From Oreohelix idahoensis (lineage: Eukaryota; Mollusca; Gastropoda; Stylommatophora; Oreohelicidae): DNA of 64,000 nucleotides. The translations under genes and the position numbers were made by a program. Each line of letters starts with the position of its first letter. Position 1 is the first letter of the stretch. The notes under the pieces were generated by a model. That model did not search any database and was not told the DNA's origin. It saw nothing but the letters and a program-made list of their open reading frames with translations. Where the stretch lies: NCBI GenBank assembly GCA_024509875.1, contig JAMPIV010022926.1, forward strand, positions 670,001 to 734,000, read 5' to 3'. Positions 35,836 to 47,530 of this stretch are shown here, piece by piece.

Positions 35836-36390
35836 ATTTGTCCATGCACCGGTATGGTCTCTTCCACTCGAAGCTTTATAGTGATGATTTTTCCTCCCAG
35901 AATTATCATTCACAAAACGACCGCTACCAATTTTTTTTTTGGGGCTTTCTCCCCACTTAAAATTCTTGATGAGAGATTTCCTCTCTACATCCTCTTCCTC
36001 CAGTTTGTTTAAGTCCGATTGAGGGATTGTCGGCTTATCCTGGGGTAAGACATCTTTTGCACTCTCCGCATAGTGGCCATTGTAAAACAGTTAAGTGAAG
36101 CTTGTCCGTGAAAAGGGGCTTCCCATTCCATTTGGTCCACTTTATCAAATCTATTTTTCTTTTTATTATCAGGCCTAATTTTGCCCCGTGGCGTGTCCAG
36201 GTCCTGATCCATGTTCCCACTTGTGGGTGTTCCCTCATGTGCTATGCTACACCTTTCTACAAAATTCTCAATGTCCCATCTTGCTTTGGGCCAATAATAA
36301 TTGTGAGCCACCTTTTGAATGATGGTACCTATCTTCTCATGGTCCCCATCTGGTTTCACATGTAGGCTCCTTATTAAGTCTGCCCTATAT
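35836..36390 (-). pseudogene. Gypsy element 2: integrase zinc-binding remnant and conserved module
   Basis: The sense begins with 'RADLIRSLH', continues 'DGDHEKIG', 'NYYWPKARWDIENFVERCSIAH' (again C-x3-H), and then the module shared with element 1: 'EWEAPFHGQASL', 'TMATMRRVQK', 'KWGESPKKKIGSGRFVND'. A one-base shift lies after 'RRVQK' near 36052. The module keeps its coding sense across both elements despite overall divergence. Confidence 0.75.
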
Positions 36391-37852
36391 CTTTTTAGGA
36401 AGAACCAGCTGTCCGTGACCTTTGGATCTAGCTCCAGTCTTCCTATACATCAACTTGTTTTTCATGTAAAAATCTCCCTTGCCTGGAGTTGTATGACAAG
36501 TTGACAATTTTCTGAAACAAGGCTTGAGTGTTTTATCCCCAGCCTGTGCCTTCCTCATCTCTTCTGGAGTGGTATCTAACATAATATCCTCCTCCTGTCT
36601 TGAGGTCGACCTGACCTGAAGGGTTGCCATATACACAGGTTTCCTTCTGCAACGGTCAGTGTCATGATTGTCCATCTGACAATTTTACACCACCTTTTTC
36701 CTTGGTTGAAAGATTTTCTTTCATCATATTTCCTTTCATCGAATTGTGGGAATTTATTTTTATTTTCATACCGTGGCCTATCAAATTGGTGCTTACCTTT
36801 ATTTTGATCCTTAGGATCAAATTTATTAAAGTTCTGTGGTGCCCTAAAGTTATCCACTTGTTTCTTTTTATTACCTGTTACCTCTGCTTGAGCTGCTTGA
36901 TACCTTTCAGCAACATTTAGCAACTCACCCAGCCTCTCTGCACCTTGTTCCATGAGAAACTTTCTCAGGTCTGGAGCCATGGACTCTCTTAATTGCTCTA
37001 TAAGGACCATTTCCTTAAGATCTTGGGTTTTCCCCAGAGAAGTCCATTTCTCCAAGTATGTCTCTATTCGTGCAGAGAACTGGTGATAGGTTTCACCTGA
37101 CAGTAGTTTAGCATTCCTAAATTTTTTTCCTATAAAATTCTGCATTCTTTTCATACCTTAACAAAAGAGCCTGCTTTAGCATGTCATAATTTTCCTGATC
37201 ACCTCTGCTCATTTTTGCAAAAACTTCATAAGCTGCCCCACGAAGTCCCTGAGATAACTTTAAGCTCCACCTTTCTCTCTCTAACCCATACGTGGTAGCT
37301 AATAGTTCATACCTATTTAGGTAGCTCTCTATATCATCGTCTTTCTCAACAAAATGATCTAAATGAAAATTCATAGCTGAGGTTGAGGCTCCTTGGCTAG
37401 CAGTGGCATCAGAGGCAAAGGGACTGGCACCATTTTCAGGAGCATGGCCCTGAAACTCAAACTCCCTTATTCGTAACTCATGTTCCCTTTGTAATCTCTT
37501 CTCCTCCTTTTCTGCTTCCCTTTCTGCAGCTAATTTCCTCTCTTTTCTTCTCTTCCCTTTCTGCAGCTAATTTCTTCTCTTCCCTTTCTGCAGCCTGTCT
37601 TCTTTCCTCGGCTTCCATTGCTTTAGCCTTTTTGTCAGCCTCAATCTGCAACCTCTTAGTCTCAGCCTCAGCTTGCAACCTCTTAGTCTCAGCCTCTAAC
37701 TTTCTTTCGGCCTCTTTTTCTAATCTTCTTTCTTCGCGTTCAATAAATTTGTCACATTCCGTAGTGACATAGGCAACCATAACTTGCCCATCTAATCCTA
37801 ACTCTTTTGCAGTCTGTACAGCAGCAGATCGAAACTTGGCCAGGTCCGCCAT
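36391..37852 (-). pseudogene. gag: Gypsy element 2 gag (with protease region deleted)
   Basis: It starts at ATG 37852 ('MADLAKFRSAAVQTAKELGL'). A Lys/Glu/Arg-rich coiled-coil stretch with repeated 'ETKRLQ' and 'EREEKK' follows. The SCAN-like capsid part runs from about 37374 to 36900 ('FHLDHFVEKDDDIESYLNRYE', 'GETYHQFSARIETYLEKW', 'MAPDLRKFLMEQGAERLGEL'). The zinc knuckle near 36670-36700 is split by a frameshift. Directly after it, 'RRKPVYMATLQVRS' joins to sequence that in element 1 lies beyond the protease, so the protease is deleted. Further frameshifts are near 37545 and 37135. Confidence 0.85.
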
Positions 37853-38029
37853 TGTCTATCAGGTAAATTTCTACAATGTCTAACCAACAATTTAATCTCT
37901 AAATATATCTAATGGACAACACAGGCACCGTGAGCTCAACCTTATTTAATTCCACCCAAGGATACCTTTTAATTCTTATATTCCCTGAAGTGAATTACCC
38001 CCAATATTTTTAATAGGGAAAGATTCAAA

Positions 38030-38049
38030 ATCCCAAGAGCGAGACCCCA
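38030..38049 (-). promoter_or_regulatory. Primer-binding site of Gypsy element 2
   Basis: On the element's strand TGGGGTCTCGCTCTTGGGAT lies 5 bp from the 5' LTR, as in element 1. It is similar to a tRNA-Pro site but less clear. Confidence 0.45.
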
Positions 38050-38054
38050 ATATA

Positions 38055-40119
38055 TGTGGTGAAGTGGGATGTTATAAATATTTATAGGGGACTTAGTGTA
38101 CTGACTGAGATCAGCTGTGAAGGTATCTATATCTAATAAGTGTAGTGTATTATAGATAACCTTACTTGCTGCCACATATATATATATCTCAGTCAGAATT
38201 ATTCTGGAATAGTGTGATGACTACGTTGTATGTCTAGGGTATGTGTATGATGAAGTGTAAGTCATAACAACAACAGACGGATAAACAATTTAATTTATTC
38301 CACCACACTTGACAACACTGTGACACTCACATACATATAACACTCTAAAGGATATCTTAAAGGAGTCACTGATAACTTTTCAAATAACAATATGTATTCA
38401 TTGCTGTTATGAATGAATATGTGTCCTGATTCAATACAAAGGGAACCAGGAATCACAATCAATTTTACTTACAAGTTATATGTACAGAATTTATCAATAT
38501 GAATATTGTAATGACATATATTATTAAAAGTATCCTATGTGTGTCAGTTGTGTAGTAGTAATATGAGGTAATACTGGTTTTGTTTTGTTCAAGCTCTGTT
38601 GGTATTTGTCATCATGACTTCAATAGTTTGTCTTTTGGGACTAGTATTGGAGATGTTCTCAGTTCCTGATATTAACACAATTTAATTCCCCTCTTAATGT
38701 TATTTTTACAAGGTCATTTTAAGCTGGGGTACATAATTTTGAGCTCAGCTGGCCACATCAGCTTATCTGGCGTGATGGCGGCAGGAACAGACTCCTCTGC
38801 TCGACTCTCCCCTCGGCTCTGGAGACACCTCACTGATAGCTAAATGGACCAAGGAGTATGCTGTCCGACTCTGGATTCAGCAAAGCTCTGACCAGGTGCT
38901 GCTCAATACCATCAAGACCACGGTCCCACAATTCATGGAAACAAACACAGATACGTTGATTAGCAATGAATTCTGGCACAAAATACTGGCACAAATTCCC
39001 ATCTGCTTATGTTCCAGGCTTTTATTTAACACAAATATGAGCTGGCTTCAACGCACTGTTGCTTTATCAAGCTTATTTGCACTAGTGGTCTCGAACTAAC
39101 GCTCCTAAGTGAGTATATCAGCGAGTCTAGCCAATGGAGCCACGTTTCGACAAGTGTTTGAAAAAATGTTACCTTTCCACGTCTCCCCTAACAACGATAG
39201 ATAGTATTTATAGCCCGACCAATCGTGGTTAGTCTTTCATTTGTTGCGCTCCAATCAATTTGGAGTTTACATGGTAGGCTATTTCTGTAACGTAAGGTTT
39301 TTTCAAACACGTTATAAAAAAATTTTATGAGCAGAAATGATTCCATGTTGTCAGGCATCCCCACTATTTTATTTTGGTTATAATTTATTAATTCCTGGAC
39401 TATTTGCGTAACGTTTTACATATTCTTTGTCAGCAAGCCCTAAGGAACCCAAATATCCAAATTTAAAAGAGCTACGTGGCTGCGTTCAAAATATGCAATT
39501 TCTTCTACCTCCTGTTTCGAAGATGTGCTGTCTGGGTACTGTAATGTTTTCAAACGTAAACCCATCTATTGTCATCTTTCCTTATAAGCGTTTTTCAGGA
39601 TTTTAAAACCTAACTCTGGGATGGGTAATGGATTTTATCACTGTTCGTCCGAAAAAGTTAGTGCATGTAGCCTAACACGCGTGATAGTAGTAATTGTGTA
39701 TCGCGTTACGCTTGTTGGGGGTGGCATTAACAGCGAGACGCGTGTTTAATTTTGCATGCGTTCCTGATTTTATTCGCCCCTCTCTCTTTCTATTTGAGTC
39801 CATCTGTTCGTTCGTTTTGGTAACGCAGTATAATTAATGTTAGGATTAATTTAGGTCATTACGCAGTCTGCCTCTCAATGTTTTTCCAAGAAATACAGCA
39901 CACGTTTCATTGAAGAAAGCGGGTATAATACAGTAAGCTTTTACTATCAACGTGAAAGCGTTACAATTTGCAGACGAAGCAGAAAACAAGGGGGATTTCG
40001 AGTACCTTCTTTGTGACAGCACTGTTATTTTACCATTGCTCTTTTCTTTATTAATTTTATTTGTTAGGCTTCATATTTACCTAATAATTTATATATGTGG
40101 ATTAGAATATTCCACGACA
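38055..40119 (-). repeat. Gypsy element 2, 5' LTR
   Basis: 2065 bp, followed by the TTGCT duplication at 40120-40124. Confidence 0.95.
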
Positions 40120-40124
40120 TTGCT

Positions 40125-40941
40125 ACAACGTTGATAGCAAGATCGAAGGCTAACAGCAAGACTAACATAGTGACTGTGGCAAAGCGAAATATTATGGTGA
40201 AGGCCACCACGCTACGATTAAAGCCAATTTAGAACTAAATCGTAAATAGCGCAAGTTTTATATTATCTTACAAGTTAGGTCACCTGGTTCATGAATGCTT
40301 TGTCCTTGCTTGATAATTATATCGTTTTAGTAATTTTTAAGATAATTATATCATTCAGGTATTTTTTTAAGGTTAATTCTATAATTTAAGTAATTTATGT
40401 TCATATTTACCTGAGGGTCAATCGGGAAAACCAAAGAACTGTTCTTTCTAATGAGGTCATCAACTAACGAGATGTCTGCAGTTTTAAAAAGTGCTGTTTG
40501 TGTATATCTGAAAAACTAAGATGTTATTTCCGGACACATTCGTAATATTTCTAAAGTACAATTTAGCCGACGCACTGAGCTTTAACAAGCTGTAATTCAG
40601 TTCAGTTCTGACAGGTTTCATTATGTGTTGACGCAGTACAGGGCTAAAATGGGATAATTTTTATCAGACACATATAATTAACACACCGTAGTGATTTGTC
40701 TACCATTATGTTTTCTCTTTATATTGTTAATGCACTTTGGTGTTTTCGCCGTCAATGTTATGACCTTTTTTTTTACGTTTTCTCGAAATGTCTCATTAGC
40801 TAGGAATAATGGCAGAATGCTGTCTCTCATTTCTCTCTCTTTTTTTAATTGACCGACAATATACCCGTAATCTGTTGAAGGAATAACGTAGAACAATTTG
40901 TATACGATAAAAATTATTACATGTAGAAAGACAGCCGATGG
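40125..40941. other. Unassigned non-coding sequence
   Basis: No gene or repeat recognised. Confidence 0.4.
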
Positions 40942-40942
40942 A

Positions 40943-40982
<40 letters not shown>

Positions 40983-41430
40983 ATCAAGAATACCTCTCAA
41001 CTCCCCAAGGAGCACAGGCATGCAGTAAAAACATATCAAGTGGTCCAACACTTCCATGTCTTTTATATCTCTTTAATTTTCTATCTTCAGCTCTATCTTC
41101 TGCATGTGTGAGGATTTAAAAAAAATGGGATTTAGCCTCCTAGTTCACTTTACAAAGGGTTTCCAGACGATGAACTGCCTTGTAATATTGTTTGCTCGTT
41201 TTGTTAATGTGTTTCCTATCAAACACCGCCGTCTTTTCCATCAGTTCCACATTAGTGAGCTTGTCATGCCATCTCAATCCTTCTATTACACGCAAGTACT
41301 CATTTATGAAAGTCGATATCTTTCTGATTGTTATTTATGTTCTTCGCCATGTTTCACAGCCATACAATATTACTGACTGATACTTGAGTTGAAGATTACG
41401 CAGTGGATTGTCTTTGGATATGTGTGTCCT
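40942..41430 (-). mobile_element. LINE family A, 3' fragment, with (GAT)n tail
   Basis: Minus-strand sequence contains the family A words CTGTGAAACATGG, GTACTTGCGTG, TGTGGAACTGATG and CCTGTGCTCCTTGGGGAG. It ends in a tail of about 14 GAT units (40942-40983 on the plus strand as ATC). Internal deletions are present. It shows the tail type of family A. Confidence 0.75.
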
Positions 41431-42614
41431 TGTTTTTATTTTCATTTCTTTTATTGTTATCAGTGATCTGCACTGAGTTAAAAATGATAAATGCATTCAT
41501 AGGTCCTAAATTATTCCTTTCCTACCTTTCCGTTTGTAAAATATGTTTCATTTACACTTTTACACACATACAAAATAGTGTAATCATCATCCATCGTGGA
41601 AGTTCCCGGTGGAACATTGGGCTGCATTTGTCGCTCATCGTTCAGCTCTTTTCTGTGCTGACTTTCAGATCTGCCAATGACGTACCGGTTGCCTCTGCAT
41701 TTCTTCAACACTTCTTCTATCAATCTCAATTGTCTCTCTTTAATCTCACACTTGCAGTTATTATCCATCAAACAATTTTTTACCCCCCGTGAAGTTTCAG
41801 GGGGTCTCAGAAAAGACATGGAAGAAACAGGAATACTGCCCCCTCAGGCATGTCGTAGAAGGCGACAATGTGAGGTTATGCCTGTGGCTGGGAACCTCAT
41901 TATGTAGAACAAATCGTCAGCTGAAAGCTTTGAGAGCAAGTATGATTGTAAGTTCTATACGTTTGTGCTCACATGTCGTCATGATCATCATCAACATTAT
42001 TGTCGTCATTACAAGTTCTAGCCAAGCGGCGATGGGGGTGGTAAGGGGGTCAGGCAGAATGAAAGAGGAAAAACTCAAAATCCGTCTAGTACAGAACCAC
42101 TTCTCTCTCATTCTTTCTCGCTATCTCTCTTTTTCCATCTCTCTCTCGCTCCCTCTCTCATTATGTTGTATTTTCATATGGGAGTTCTGCCTCAAAGGAC
42201 AGTTCAAAATCTACCCCAAAGTCCGTTTCAATTCTACCTCAAAGATCAGTTTTCTTTCTACCTCAAAGGTTGGTATCCCTGTATCACTCCGCGCTTATAC
42301 TCAAAGGCAAGGCAATTGTTCTTCCTGCAAGTCGGAGGATTAACTGAAATCCAAATATCAGTCACTGTACATAAGACTTAGCACGGGTGGGGGGAGCGCT
42401 CGGTGGAGACAACGCAAGAGCAGGATAACTGCTCACTCAGGCATGTCGTCAAAGGCTACTAATATGCTTTGTAGTGAGAAAGTAGGCTTATTCTTTAACC
42501 ACAATATCTGGCCAAGATTCACAAGATGTGGGTGCTTTATCTAACTTATTAAAACCTACACTTATAATCTGCCTCATGACATTTGTAAAGTTATTAAATT
42601 CTCATTCGTTGTTT
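41431..42614. other. Unassigned; short repeated words
   Basis: The word GCATGTCGT followed by AGGC occurs at about 41850 and 42440, suggesting two diverged copies of a repeat. At 42185-42280 a segment of about 24 bp ending in CCTCAAAG is repeated about four times. No gene recognised. Confidence 0.35.
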
Positions 42615-43060
42615 CTCTTCTTCTTTGTTCACTTTCAAACGTCGACTGGAATATGTTCAGTGGTCAACTTGAGGCTGTTGGTATGTCCGTAGAGTTTTTC
42701 CAGGAATGGTACTGGTGATGGCCATCTGCGCTTTCTCTTTTACTCATTATTTAAATTTGTAGAAAAAAAAACTCATGTTTCAAAACATTTGTATAATCTC
42801 ATACTAACATGTTTCCAGTTTAGCAAACAATAGGTAATTTGCAATGTAGGAAATCCCTTACAAGGTGTAGATACATACGTATATCGTGACAGCAATATAG
42901 ACAAAGCTGGACAACAGACTGTGATTTCTTCTTCGTCTTCGTACACTTTCAGACGTCTACTTGAATATTTTCATAGAAAGCAGTGTGTAACTTCAGGCTA
43001 TTTGCATTTCTATAATGTTTTTCCAAAAATGGTACTGGTGACTCGCCATATGTGCTATGT
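42615..43060 (+). repeat. Two diverged copies of an unnamed repeat, about 315 bp apart
   Basis: 42618-42745 and 42928-43060 share TTCTTCTTC, CACTTTCA-ACGTC, TTTTTCCA, AATGGTACTGGTGA and GCCAT in the same order. The class is unknown. Confidence 0.6.
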
Positions 43061-43404
43061 TACTCCATAGTTCAAGGGAAGGTGGCCACCAATAGCGTGG
43101 TGTGAACCCCTACGAGGCGGTTGGGTTCAGCACTCTCCCAGCCAGGATTGACACTTTTTGTGACGTCATTATCAAGTGAAGTAAGTTGCACTGTATCGTT
43201 AGGCCCAATGCATCCGAATTCAACATGCATTTATGTTGGGTTGCGTTCCTTAGCCTTTGACTGTCCCCAGCCTACCTGCATGGCAGCAGTATAGCGTCTC
43301 CGTTTGACTGGTATCCGCATCAGAATGAATACAAAATGCAAGAGGAACTTTCATTACATTGCAAAATGTATGGAAATTTTTTTTTTTAACCCAATACAAA
43401 ATTA

Positions 43405-43834
43405 AAGATATTCAACTTATGTCTGAACTTTTGTACGGTTCTGAAACATGGACAGCAACAAACAGGACAACCAAGACGGTATAGACTTTCACAGATCCGT
43501 GGTTGCGTGCAATATAAGGGTTGAAATGGTACGGACAAGATCACCAATACAGAACTGAAGACTAGAGCCAGGCAAGTACCAGTGGAAAAAGATGTGAGAA
43601 GAAGATGCTGGTAATGGATGACATAACACTTGGGAAACCAACTGATAGCATTACACAGCAGTCCTTGTTCTCGAATCCCCATGTTAAAAAATGTAGAGGT
43701 AAGTGGAAAAACACACGGAGACGAGAACTGGAGACAGACATAAAAGCGATAAAGAAAACAATGAGAAGACCATAAACGGATGGCACAGGACAGGAGGAAG
43801 GCATACATTTGTTGAAAGCATATGCTTCTGAGGG
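43405..43834 (+). mobile_element. LINE family A, 3' fragment
   Basis: It contains the family words GTTCTGAAACATGGACA, GGTTGCGTGC, AGTACCAGTGGAA, GATAGCATTACA and GATGGCACAGGACAGG. It ends near 43834 with CATATGCTTCTGAGGG, beyond which the expected LINE tail is replaced by telomere-like repeats. Confidence 0.85.
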
Positions 43835-43868
43835 TTAGGGTTAAGGTTAGGGTTAAGGTTAGGGTTAT
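43833..43868 (+). repeat. Telomere-like TTAGGG/TTAAGG array
   Basis: About six units alternating GGGTTA and GGTTAA. It directly abuts a LINE 3' end. Confidence 0.85.
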
Positions 43869-45384
43869 CTGACGGATATTGAATGAATCAAACATAGATG
43901 ACTCAGATGTTCCCATTGTAATATGTTATGTCGTTACAAATCGTTTATCTAGTTGTCGTACAGATAGGTTGTGAGTTATTTTTGTCCCGTCTGAGTAGAG
44001 TGGATGGTGATAGGTACGTGAGAAAGGTGTGAGAAATAGATTTCACGGGTGATAGTTTAAGGAACAAAATATGTCTATGGAATGAGTAAGTTTCTCTATT
44101 CCAGCCTATCTAAAACGTGAAAAACTACGGTTACTTGGTATGGGTCTGACCAACACACAAAGTTAAGTTTCTTAGTTGTTTATTATCATTTAAACTTGAC
44201 AACACCAAATATCTAAAGAAAGATTAAATAAAAAAAGATTTACATACATATGAAATAGCAGAATAAATGTGCCCTCCCCTTATGGAGAATAGAACCCAAA
44301 ATGTTAATAACCCAAAGGTCGAAGGTTTGCATTATGTTACAGAGTAGACAGTAAAGTAAACAAGTTCCTACTATAGGCTACCCAGTAAATTAAACAAGTT
44401 TAAGCAAATCCAATGTTGGTAAATTCCCTGCAACAAAGAAAAATATTCACTCTCTCTTTCATACAGTGGCCACTCAATCATTCTTACCTACTCTAGGTGA
44501 TATCCCTTGGAAATACAATTATCCCTGAAATATATGTAATGTCAGGTTCGCTTCCCAAATTGGCCCCAGTTCATCCTCTAACAAACAAAGACTAGTGAGG
44601 TGAACGCCGAATCTGGTGTGGGTTTTTCCTGGATGAACACAATGTCCCCGCCAATAGTTGATACAAGAGCGTGATCTTGGGGTTCACAGTTAAAAGAGGA
44701 AAATACTTCCAGTATTGGGAAACATCTGGTTGCTAAAAAATTTACAAGTGATAAATGATGACAATCCTATCGGCTGACTCTATGGTAGAGTCCCGATTCT
44801 GAAACAGCGTAAATTCTGGATGCTTCGCTTGAATACGACTGTCAGAAGTCGGGAATAAAGGTTATTTTTGCACACCCCTTGGGCTGATAAAATTGAAAAA
44901 TATTGCTGGGTTTGGTAAATCCAGTTAAATTTATAAGTTAAAATGTTTCTCATGTATCTTTGGCACATCTCGCTCAAAAATGAAGTTGGTGACGCACAAA
45001 CAAGAAAAGAGACAACATTAACCAATCAAAAAAAAAAAAAGACCGCTGGACGCCCTTGTGATCAGGTCTGCTAGGGATATAAGAAAAACAATAATGGAAA
45101 AATGCTACTCTTCTATATAGCTATATACGTGCACACAGACGTCAGTCCTGATTAAATTTAAAAGGCACACGGTGTTTTCTTTTATGCTTACACTATCGCA
45201 CGTCGCTTAAGAAGCTATTAATTTGGTCGGCGTCTGATAGTTTAGTCGTATGATATTAAATAATAGGCACTTATAATAAATACGCGCAATGAAATAAGCG
45301 TGAATTCTTTTATGTTACTATCAGTCGCGCCTAGCATATAATCAGTCAGCTAAAACCGTCGCATGTACAAGCACTGACCAAACA
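43869..45384. other. Unassigned; possible old LTR
   Basis: 43980-44230 resembles 56565-56720 in ordered words (CCGTCTGA-TAGA, TCCAGCCTATC) and has LTR-like AT-rich composition, but I could not define ends or a target duplication. No gene recognised. Confidence 0.25.
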
Positions 45385-46018
45385 AACGGCACAAAAAGTT
45401 TACCAGTTAGCTAAAATCAAACATTTCCTAGATGAGGAGACACGAAAAATGTTCTATACATCCCAGATACAAACACATCTAGACTATTGTTCCACAATTT
45501 TGGGATGGCTGCACCATGTCCAACACTAAAAGACTCTTTTCATTACAAAAACGTGCAGTGCGCCTAATTTCAGGCAAAAACCTCACACAGTGTGTAGACG
45601 CATATACATATCTTAACATATTACCACTAAGAAAGCGCCTTCTCTTCAACAAAGCCAAATTTATTCACAAAATCTTGTCACAGAATGCTCCAACGTATCT
45701 GTGGCCTATTTTCAAATACAGCGGAAGACGCAGTCAACGCTTAAATAAATTACACATGCCCAAGCCTAGGCTCGACTTATTCAAGAAAAGTTTAGCTTTT
45801 TCTGCTGCTCATCTGTGGAATACTCTTCCACACGACTTAAAAAATACTCTTAGTCCATATTCATTCAATCACAGACTTTTCAAATACATCATGAGTGCAG
45901 ATTATATGCCACCCTAATTTCGTTATGTTCTTAAATAATTACGCTGTCACCTCAGGGGCGCATTCCCATAGTCAGTTATGACTGAAGGGGCTATTATTAT
46001 TATTATTATTATTATTAC
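45385..46018 (+). mobile_element. CR1/L2-like LINE, 3' fragment with the LINE C tail
   Basis: A 5'-truncated LINE of a different kind from families A-C. It ends in (ATT)n at 45993-46017. Its last 54 bp before the tail (45947 on) match the 3' end of LINE C at 15310 with one mismatch, although the proteins are unrelated here. Confidence 0.85.
45408..45917 (+). pseudogene. CR1/L2-like LINE reverse transcriptase C-terminus
   Basis: Sense starts at about 45408 ('LAKIKHFLDEETRKMFY', 'QTHLDYCSTI'). After one extra base near 45503 it continues in the 133-residue frame 'RLFSLQKRAVRLISG', 'LPLRKRLLFNKAKFIHKIL', 'KPRLDLFKKSLAFSAAHLWN' and 'LPHDLKN'. This order is characteristic of the post-RT end of CR1, L2 and Jockey-related LINEs. 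The catalytic RT region is absent. Confidence 0.85.
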
Positions 46019-46093
46019 ATAACATCATATGTAGGTTTTAAAGTTAATTTTGTCCTGTTTAGTATAAATTATGATACGCATCTGTAAATTTAA

Positions 46094-46094
<1 letters not shown>

Positions 46095-46176
<82 letters not shown>
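46095..46176. repeat. (CTAT)n microsatellite, about 20 units
   Basis: Uninterrupted tetranucleotide array. Confidence 0.97.
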
Positions 46177-46178
<2 letters not shown>

Positions 46179-46344
46179 CTGATAATGTTTGTACTTTTCA
46201 ACATATGTTATGTCATGCTTATAAGTAATTAATGTTAATATGAGTGTGCTATATTATTATTTTACTTTACAACGTTGAATTCCTTGAATTTGATATGTAA
46301 AATGCATATGAGAATAAATGAATTCAGTATGAAAGGTGAGAGAA

Positions 46345-46430
46345 AGGAAGGGCAGAATGTCAGACGGGCCTGCGTGCCCAATTCTCAACCCTTTGAAAAT
46401 AAAGTTCGTTCGTTCGTTCGTTCGTTCGTC
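46345..46430 (+). repeat. Possible retroelement tail ending in (TTCG)n
   Basis: TTGAAAATAAAG followed by five or six TTCG units looks like the 3' end of a retrotransposed transcript, but no body was recognised. Confidence 0.35.
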
Positions 46431-47353
46431 TCTTCTTGGGTGAGAAAGCGTGTGGTGAAAATTAACATTATAACTGAACATCTGGTATGAAATAGCTATG
46501 CGTTATTTTATTTCACTAGTTTTACCAGCTAGAACATCTAAGTGAATTATAATGGTAAAAGCTAACACTTTTAAACATGTAAGCACTAATTTTCATTACC
46601 AAAAAATCAGAATGTAAGATCCCCACGAATGCTAATAACACATTTAGCGAAATGGTTCTAGAACTGCGTGCTTAGACTATCCAAAAATTCTGAGTGACAA
46701 CTGATAGCAGGTTTAAGAAAACACAGTTTATATATCATTATATTTCTCTGATCTATAGATGTTGTTACTTTTCACACTATTGTGTGTGACGGAGAATCAG
46801 AAATATAGTTCCCAGATAAAAGCTTATGATCGGCCTTCCGTCGAGCGTTGCTAACCGACATCAGAAGAATTATAGTTCCCTAACGGGTTTTCTCTGTACG
46901 GTTGCCCGCTTCTGAATATCAAAGGGCCCAGGGGTTTCTGGCTTCCCCTGAGTACGAACTTCAAAGGGTCTGTGTTTTTTCACGTGCGGTCTGTCAGGTA
47001 TCGTATGATTGACAGATAAGCTCGCGTGAGGAGCCGAGGTAAACAAACCTGATTCGCTACCTGTTATGACGGGCAGGTCACGAAAGTTTGTAAACACTTC
47101 GTTTGCTTGAGTTCCAAGAGAAGAGGCGTGGTTGAAAAAAGTACGCTCGTGTAAGTAAAGACAAGCAGTAAATGCATGGTTTTGCTAGCAAACCGTAGAG
47201 CGCTAACGGGATTACAAAGACTGAAAGATTACTTTCTGCTCTATTTCCATTATACATCACAGTAGTTCACGCGAGATATGTTAATTAATATGACATATAT
47301 ATCATACACGTTTTGATATTAACTGACAATAGTAGGATCTAAGTTGTAGAAAT
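46431..47353. other. Unassigned non-coding sequence
   Basis: No gene or repeat recognised. Confidence 0.4.
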
Positions 47354-47530
47354 ATGCAGCCACACTCGAAAAGCTGCAACCATCTTTGTCCGCCTCATAG
47401 CGTTTTGGAGGGAAACTCCAAACTCACAATGAAGGCTAAAGCTGCAGTTATAATGCCTGCGTCACCAGCACACTTCTATATGGCGGCGAGACATGGACAA
47501 CCTAATCTAAGCAAGAAAATGGTTAGATGC
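47354..47530 (+). mobile_element. LINE family C, internal fragment
   Basis: It matches 14690-14870 of the LINE in Gypsy element 1: GCTGCA, GGAAACTCCAAACTCACAAT, AAAGCTGCAGTTATAATGCC, TGCGTCACCAGCACAC and TATATGGC. Small losses break the frame, and both ends are missing. Confidence 0.85.

Larger units (their letters stand above)
31760..40119 (-). mobile_element. Gypsy element 2 (Gmr1-like), full length, defective
   Basis: A relative of element 1 on the same strand. LTRs at 31760-33828 (2069 bp) and 38055-40119 (2065 bp) begin TG and end CA. They are flanked by TTGCT at 31755-31759 and 40120-40124. The internal region is 4.2 kb with the order gag, integrase zinc-binding remnant, unidentified module, integrase C-terminus, RT, RNase H. 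The protease region of element 1 is missing, and an integrase core is not visible. Several one- or two-base frameshifts break gag and pol. The LTRs differ at few places, so the insertion is recent. Confidence 0.95.

Noticed and set aside
43950..45384. Solo LTR
   Set aside because: Some words are shared with 56565-56720, but no TG...CA ends or target duplication could be defined.
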